A DNA stretch of 64,000 nucleotides from Maratus speciosus (Eukaryota; Arthropoda; Arachnida; Araneae; Salticidae), in the NCBI GenBank assembly GCA_963932465.1, contig OZ010787.1, forward strand, positions 15,488,926 through 15,552,925, given 5' to 3'. The notes beneath the pieces are model-generated. The model was not told the origin of the DNA. It ran no database searches and saw only the letters and a list, made by a program, of their open reading frames with translations. Of this stretch, positions 57,867 to 64,000 are shown piece after piece. Position numbers and translations under genes: made by a program. Position 1 is the stretch's first letter, and the number at the start of each line of letters is the position of its first letter.

Positions 57867-58565
57867 CAGGGCCGAAACTAAGGGGGGGCAGAGGGGCATG
57901 TGCCCCGGGCGCCAGAATGAAGGGGCGCCAAATGAAGGATTATACTTTTGGAAAGGATCATTTTCTTCTGATGGACTGATGGCTTCCATTATTATGAAAC
58001 AGGGATTATAAATAAGTGTTAGGTGAAGATGAAAGAGCAGCCGTAAAAAGTTAGAACTCTGATTTTCTGGTCCGAATGGGGAAAAAAAATGGCCATAATT
58101 TTTTTTGCAAAAAAAAAATTATGGCCATTTTTTTTTCCCCATTCGGACCAGAAAATCAGAGTTCTAACTTTTTACGACTGCTCTTTCATCTTCACCTAAC
58201 GTTTCCTTTATAATGACTGTTTCATAATAATAGAAGCCATCAGTCCATCAGAAGAAAATAACTCGGTGAAAGCGGAAACTCGGTTAGGCGGGACTCGGAT
58301 AATCGGGACTCTACTGAATATGTCATTTTAAAAATGATCTTTAGAATATTTTTGTTGATGTTCAGAGGGACCTCCCCCTTGGATCCGCCACTGTAGATTA
58401 CGTAGTTTAGTATTACATATTTTATGATTACATATTTTAAATTTTAAAATAAGTCGTCTATTATAAAATTAGTCAAATTCCCTTTGTAAATATACTTTGT
58501 GGAAGTGGGGAGGGCACCAAAATCCATGTTTGCCCCGGGTGCAAAAAAGGCTAGTTTCGACCCTG
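57867..58565. mobile_element. hAT element with perfect 8-bp duplication, containing a palindrome
   Basis: The left end CAGGGCCGAAACTAAGG and the inverse right end CTAGTTTCGACCCTG are flanked by identical GTCAATGG (57859-57866, 58566-58573). Subterminal TGCCCCGGGCGCC and TTTGCCCCGGGTGC are inverted as well. The interior carries the 57950-58256 palindrome, a pogo-like terminus (GGACTCTACTG, about 58316) and another hAT-like end (GGATCCGCCACTG, about 58396), so several insertions are stacked. No transposase frame. Confidence 0.85.
57950..58256. repeat. ~300-bp palindrome inside the hAT element
   Basis: The arms 57950-58097 and 58107-58256 are nearly perfect inverses (GTTAGGTGAAGATGAAAGAG, TTCTGGTCCGAATGGGG, AAATGGCCATAATTTTTTTT). 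The loop is about 9 bp. One arm also occurs singly at 11763-11940. Confidence 0.9.
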
Positions 58566-58573
58566 GTCAATGG

Positions 58574-59278
58574 AATGCATTACAAATCACACTTTTATCG
58601 CAAGATAGATCGTATAAATCTGCCTATATTAATCTGTCTAGAGCCGGCATACTCCAACTTTTTTTATCGCGGCCCACAAACATATGTTTGCTATTCTAAG
58701 TGAGGCTCAACACACTATACTTATGTATTAATGTAAAAAAGGTAATTGAAATAGTATGATAACAAAAATAACATTGCAAAGCAATGTAACAAAAGTAATA
58801 CAATCAGTATTTGCTATATAATAAGCATAAACTGTAATAATATAATAATGCAGATTTTTCCAAATTCTGAAGATTAAAAAAATGTTCTTTAATAAATCAG
58901 ATGTTTTATTAAAGAGATTAAAAATTCGTTGGATTGAGTATGTAAAAATTTAGTAATGTTAAATTTTTAATAATGTTTGATTGATGTTGAAGATAAATAT
59001 CTATATAAATTACAGTAGTGCAAAAAAAAAAAAAAAAGATTACATGTAAAAAGATGTTTTGACTGAGAAAATTACATTTACGATATTTTAGCACAATTTT
59101 AAATAAATTATAATTAACACGGCGAATTTAGTCTTCCCATAAAAAAATATATACTAACAGTGAAGGTCTTAAATACCTATTGTGCGTATCTAAAAGTATG
59201 GATTAATGGTTGTTAGCCGCACTTAAAAGGTCGGCGGGCCACAAGCGGTGGCGGACCGCAGGTTAAGGCTCCGTTCAA
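58574..59278. other. Probable decayed hAT-type remnant
   Basis: GAGCCGGCATACTCCAAC and TTTATCGCGGCCCAC near 58640 oppose GGCGGGCCACAAGCGG and TGGCGGACCGCAGG near 59234, which look like diverged inverted hAT-like ends. An A15-16 run lies near 59022. The AT-rich interior has no gene. Confidence 0.4.
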
Positions 59279-59527
59279 ATGCTTGTTTTGCATTCAACAC
59301 TTTTCCAGGAAATCCATTCTTTTCTACTCTTCTGCGGTTTATTCAGAATAGAACGGCGAGATAGAACAATGGTAGGCGATAAGAAGATTAGATCTCGACA
59401 TGAAGGAAAGATCGTCCTCTTACATGATGTCTGGCAGTTTCCTTTTAAAGCCATTAAAGATGAAAAACGCCGCTTGACCACAAAAAAGCTCCGCCTGACC
59501 AGAAAAAAGAGAGCCCGAGTAGAATGA
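59279..59527. other. Coding-like segment of unknown origin
   Basis: About 250 bp with balanced composition are open on both strands (82 codons plus, 68 codons minus). The plus frame includes RSRHEGKIVLLHDVWQF and ends in a Lys/Arg-rich tail (KKLRLTRKKRARVE). I cannot assign a family. LLHD is reminiscent of Tc1/mariner catalytic blocks but the context does not match. An exon or a transposon scrap are both possible. Confidence 0.2.
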
Positions 59528-60009
59528 TACGTTTATCTAGAACTTAAGTAGGTTGGTCTAAAGTGAATATTTACTTTAAATTCTTTTTGCTCTATATCCT
59601 CAATCCCCACTGCAAAAAAAACTGACATAATTCATTCATAGTGTTTCTGTATCCAAAGTGTTATCATCACTCACGCTATTTAGCGAAAAGAGATAGCAGA
59701 TAAGAGGTTGTGATATTACTTTTATCTTAGAGAAATATGTAGCCTTCCGTATACTTTATAGGTATATCAATGGTTTTGTTCTATTTCAAGATGGGATCAA
59801 TTAATTTAGTTCTCTCAAAATTAGAGTACAGTAAAACCTGTGAAAATGGAACCTGCATATAACAATAACATACCTGCAAAGGAAAATTTCAGGGTTCGGT
59901 GAAAAGAAAACTATGCAATTATGCGGAGAGCTAAGTCGGAAACGTATCTGAAACGACATTTTTTCCTGTTACTTACGATTTCGTAATTGCAGGTTTTAAT
60001 GAAACGACT
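59528..60009. other. Non-coding DNA with a pogo-like terminus
   Basis: TACAGTAAAACCTGTGAAAA (about 59827) resembles the tip of the element at 39583, but no matching right end is found. No gene is seen. Confidence 0.4.
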
Positions 60010-60595
60010 AAAATCTTATTTTCAAAGATTTATATAGATACTGAATAAATGTTACAGATTTAAAACTCCATCGAGACGAGCGTCATGTATACGCGCCATA
60101 TATGTTTATGGCTCACAACCATAGTAGACCAAGTCCATTAAAAAATAAGATATAGCTCATTTAGAAGGTGCATAAAATCTGTTTTATCCACTCCCACAGT
60201 TAAACCAAGCCTGTAAACAATAAAGGACATATATGAGAAAGTATGTGAAAACAGTCTTGGTTTACTATGGGAGTGGATAAAACAGATTTTATGCACCTTC
60301 TAAATGGACTATCGCATTTTTTTTTTTTTCAAAATGGACTTGGTCTACTATAGTTGTGAACCCCTCATATTATATAAAGAATATGGTCCTTAATTTTGAG
60401 TACCACTCTTCTGAATAGTAATCTTCACCTTATTTAATACATGAAATTCTGCGATTAATTAAATAAAACGAAGATTACTAACCAGAGAAGTAGTGCTCAA
60501 AAGTAAATTTTTTGAACGGGACGCTCGTTCCGAAGGGGTTTAAAATCTATAACATTTATTCATTATCTATATTAATCTTTGAAAATAAGATTTTA
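60010..60595. mobile_element. Stack of nested inverted repeats
   Basis: The outer arms AAAATCTTATTTTCAAAGAT ... AATAAATGTTACAGATT (60010-60060) recur inverted at 60544-60595. Inside, a TTAA-type pair (CTCCATCGAGACGAGCGTC / GACGCTCGTTCCGAAGGGG) sits next to TTAA-like sites at 60060-60063 and 60540-60543. Inside that are two side-by-side foldbacks: 60106-60365 (CATAGTAGACCAAGTCCATT and inverse) and 60394-60503 (GAGTACCACTCTTCTG and inverse). No coding frame. Confidence 0.75.
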
Positions 60596-61425
60596 TTTAC
60601 TGAACGAGCTACTGGAATTTTTGAAACTTAATAACTGTAAGTTATGGGTTTTAAGTAAGTGTATGGCTGAATCAACACTAGAATGTTGGCAAGAGTTTAC
60701 TGTGATTGTTTTTGTTAGATGCAAATTCACATGAACACAAATAGAAACAATAAAATGTCGGTGTTCTTTGGATCCTAAAATCCTTGTTTTGTAAGAAATA
60801 TTATATTTGTTTAAGAGAATATAAATCATTCTAATAGTTAAATTAACCAGTTGTTGATAGCTTGTCCAGTGTTTGCCGCTTATTTGAATCACTTTTTAAT
60901 AGAATCGGTTATTTTAATGCATGAAATCATAATCATTTTTCGATAATATTAGAATTATCAGCTATTCTGTACATGATTAATTTAAACAGCATTTACTGTA
61001 TTAGAGTTACAAAACTTAAATACACCTACGAAATAACATAAAACTATGTTAGATTTATACAAAGTGTTTAAAAATTGATGATAAAATCGTTAAAAGATGG
61101 AAGAACACACTACAGCAAGCAATTTTTTTTAATAGAAACTCGTTTCGCAATCCATTTGTTCAATGAAAAATACAGGGTGTTTCAGTTCACGCCAAAGTCG
61201 AATTCCTGTTCCCAACTTATACAATAATGAAACTATTTTAACAAAATTTTCGTTAGACTTATATTACTTTCTGGTAAATATAACAATATCACAATATCAC
61301 TGGTGGAAGTTATCACTAGCGCTATCTATGTCCAAATACTCTGAATTATCTGCTCCATATTTCGGAATGTAGTTGACATTACTTACGATGTCAATGACGG
61401 AATAACTGTGCACTTCCGGCAGTGG
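60596..61425. other. AT-rich non-coding DNA with a possible transposon tip
   Basis: ACAGGGTGTTTCAGTTCACG (about 61172) resembles a mariner-like end. The 69-codon frame overlapping it is not recognisable. Confidence 0.4.
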
Positions 61426-61429
61426 CGTA

Positions 61430-62099
61430 GCTAAGGGGGAGGGGGGGGGCGGTCCATTCCGGGTGTCACTCTCTAAGGGGTGACACCCGATGTTTATTTG
61501 CAGAAATATATATATAATCTTATAAGATTTTGAAAAAGAAGTCTGACGTAAAATGAAATTTCTATCGCACTACGCAAGAGAGTCAATTTTTTTTCTTGCA
61601 GAATCTGAAATTTTATACAGAATGGGTGTCTAAATTAGATATGTACTAGTGAGCAACAACCTACCTATCCAAAGAGTTGGTAGCAAAAACAAACTTTAAA
61701 AGAAATCGTTTTCTTCTACATATCATTGACTTATGCGGACTATGGGATGAGTGATGTATTGCCCCTGTCATTTCTTATGTGGGAGGACAAAGGGTAAATA
61801 AGGAATGGCAGGGTCATTTCCTGAGCTACTATTGCCTTGGGTACTTTTGCCTATTTTTCGAAAGTGATTGCATCCACAGACAAAATAATCTACAGTTGTC
61901 TGTGATTGCACCATTGAATTCCAGAAAAGGTTTTAGGTTGTGAACTAGTAGACCTCATGTTCACAATCACTGTAATATTCAACCCAAGGCTCCTGCAATT
62001 CTTATTATAGTAGTCCTAATTCAACCATCAAAAGGCGGCTGTGACGTATGAGTCACGCAGAGGTGATTCTGTTCCGAAAATTCCAAAAATTTAACGCAT
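61430..62099. mobile_element. Possible hAT-like left end and decayed sequence
   Basis: CAGTGGCGTAGCTAAGGGGG (about 61431), followed by GGGTGTCAC...GTGACACCCG, has the form of a hAT terminus with a subterminal hairpin. No right end is identified. The rest holds no gene. Confidence 0.4.
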
Positions 62100-62525
62100 T
62101 CGGTTCTGAAAATTAAAAAAAATCGATCATCAATCCGAAAATTCCAACATAAAAACATCGCGAATTTCGACAAAAGGTCGCCGAAAGAAATCAATTTCGT
62201 CAATCGTACGCAGAAAAAATCGCCAATTTCGTCAAACGATCGTAGAAAAAACGCGAATTTTCTCAAGGGACCGAGAAAAAAACGCAAATTTCGTCAAAGG
62301 ATCACGAAAAAAACGCAAATTTCTTCAAAGGATCGGAGAAAAACGCGCATTTCGTCAAAGGATCACGATAAAACACGAATTTCGTCAAAAAATCGCGGAA
62401 AAAACGCAAATTTCTTCAAAGGATCTCGATAAAAAACCCCGCAAGAGTCGTCAAAAGATCACAGAAAAAAACGCGAATTTCGTCAAAGAATTGCGAAAAA
62501 ACCGCAAATGTCTTCAAAAGATAAA
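62100..62525. repeat. ~33-bp minisatellite
   Basis: Roughly eleven units share AAAAACGCGAATTTCGTC and AAAGGATC.CG with many point differences. Repeat B follows immediately on the right. Confidence 0.85.
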
Positions 62526-64000
62526 AAGAACTTCCTTGTTGTTCCTGCCAGCCAGGTGGTAGTGACACCGGCATAAAATATAACTCGTATAGGATCAGGG
62601 ACCAACACCCTTGATTCGCAACCAATAACTTCTGTAATCGGTTTATTATTTCCTGAGATTCCATAGAAATCGTAATTTAAGACTCTTTCAGAATGTTTTT
62701 CGTTCCTTCCCCTTGCTTCACCTCTTTTTAATTTCGAATTTATTTTCGACTGTTCTTAGAGGACATTTATGTTTTATAAGTAACTACCGAGCTATATTTA
62801 AAGTTTCTACCTTCTTCAGTACTGCAGAAATCGCAATTTAGAAAGTTTTTTGCTCCTCCAACCCTCTAGGGGTTTTGGCACCGACATAAAATATAGCTTA
62901 TGCTTGAGCAGGTTCTATCACCATCAATTTCCAACCATTATGTTTGAAATCGGTTTCGTATTTCATACGATTGCATAAAAATCGTAATTTAGAATGCTTA
63001 TAGAACGCTTTTCGCTCACTTCATCCTTTTAAATTTGGAATTTTCTTTCGACAATTTTTGAAAACATTTGCATCTTTGAAGTAATTACAATTCCAAATTT
63101 AAAATGTTAGATCCCCTCAGTAACACAAAAAACGCAATTTAGAACATTTTTTGCTCTTGTAACCCCCAGGTGGTAGTGACAATAATGTAAAATATAGGAT
63201 ATGTTGAAGCGGGGACTGCCACTATCTATTTGAAACCATTACTTCTGAAATCGGTTTATATTTCCTGAGATTGCGTAGAAATCGCAATTTAGGACGTTTT
63301 TAGAAGGCTTTTCGTTCTTTTTCACCACTTTTAAATTTCAAATTTTTACGAAACTGTTCTCCGAGAACATTTACATTTCATAAGTAATTACCATGCCAAA
63401 TTTCAAATTGCTAGCCCCTTCAGTATCACAAAAATCACAATTTAGAAAGTTTTTTAAAATGCAACCGCAAGATGGTAGTGACGCCGACATAAAATTGATC
63501 CTATATTGGAGCAAGGGCTGTCATCATCACTTTCCAACCATTACTTTTGAAATCGGTTGGGTACTTTCTGAGATAGCTTAGAAATCGCCTTTTAGAACGT
63601 TTTTCGTCCATTTTCATTCCTTTTAAATTTCGAATTATTTAGGAAATATTCTTAGAGATCATTTATATCTTATAAGTAACTACCATGCCTAATTTCAAGT
63701 TGCTAGCCCCTGCAGTATTACAAAAAGCGCAATTTAGAATGCTTTTTGCTCCTGCACCCCCTTCGGGAAGTGGCATCGACATGAAATACAGCCTATGTTG
63801 GAGCGAGGGCAGTCGCCATCGTTTTCACACCATTATTTTTTAAAACGGTTCGGTATTTTCTGAGATTGCGCAGAAATCGCAATTAACGTTTTTTAGAACG
63901 CTTTTCGCACATTTTCACTCCTTTTAAATTTCAAATTTTTAAAGAAATGTTCTTAGAGATTATTTATATCATATAAGTAACTACCATGCCTAATTTCAAG
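62526..64000. repeat. Repeat B array, copy 2 (runs off the window)
   Basis: Units of ~300-320 bp contain GTAGTGACACCGGCATAAAA, AGATTGC.TAGAAATCG, CATTTTCA.TCCTTTTAAA and AGTAACTACCATGCC.AATTT. Four to five units are visible. It is the same family as 9080-10252, in the same orientation, and continues beyond position 64000. Confidence 0.8.

Overview
The window looks like eukaryotic, arthropod-type nuclear DNA: strongly AT-rich, with almost no long open reading frames, one gene exon with a canonical splice donor, and dense nested transposable-element debris. Tc1/mariner, pogo/Tigger, hAT, piggyBac-type and RTE-type remnants together with tRNA-derived SINEs suggest a large arthropod genome, possibly a chelicerate. 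That placement is inference. Nothing resembles a bacterial operon, CRISPR array or phage.

The only host gene I can support is one exon at 35561-35950 (+). It encodes the cytoplasmic tail, transmembrane anchor and start of the ectodomain of an M1-family (aminopeptidase N-like) type II membrane peptidase. It ends at a phase-0 GTAAGT donor. No other exon of the gene is confidently visible, so intron 1 probably covers much of the remaining 28 kb.

Layout. 1-5.3 kb: AT-rich DNA, a ~107-bp tandem array interrupted by an inverted SINE-A pair and a ~35-bp minisatellite, and a ~560-bp inverted-repeat element. 5.3-10.3 kb: a Harbinger-like MITE, a 3.3-kb Helitron-like element filled with ~150-bp tandem units, and a second tandem family (repeat B) that returns at 62.5-64 kb. 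10.6-14.4 kb: a TTAA MITE, then a hAT-like element with a perfect 8-bp duplication inserted into the end of another repeat. 15-21 kb: SINE-B and SINE-A copies, a duplicated block (repeat C), a TTAA MITE, a foldback and a hAT MITE. 22.9-27.6 kb: foldbacks, SINE-C, and a 2.3-kb element with two tandem arrays in opposite orientation. 27.9-32.8 kb: an RTE 3' remnant, a mariner-like transposase pseudogene between two TTAA MITEs, and a 1.4-kb near-palindrome. 33.8-39 kb: repeat E, the M1 exon and intron repeats. 39.6-47.7 kb: a pogo-like element holding a ~327-bp tandem array and a TTAA MITE, a palindrome, a TA-flanked MITE, SINE-C, a Tigger remnant and a hAT MITE. 48-54.8 kb: tandem duplications and a full-length degenerate Tc1 element. 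57.8-64 kb: a hAT MITE with perfect duplication, nested inverted repeats, a minisatellite and repeat B.

The transposase and reverse-transcriptase reading frames I recognise are all broken, so nothing here looks autonomously active. Target-site duplications (TA, TTAA and 8-bp) set many element borders precisely and give a partial order of insertions.
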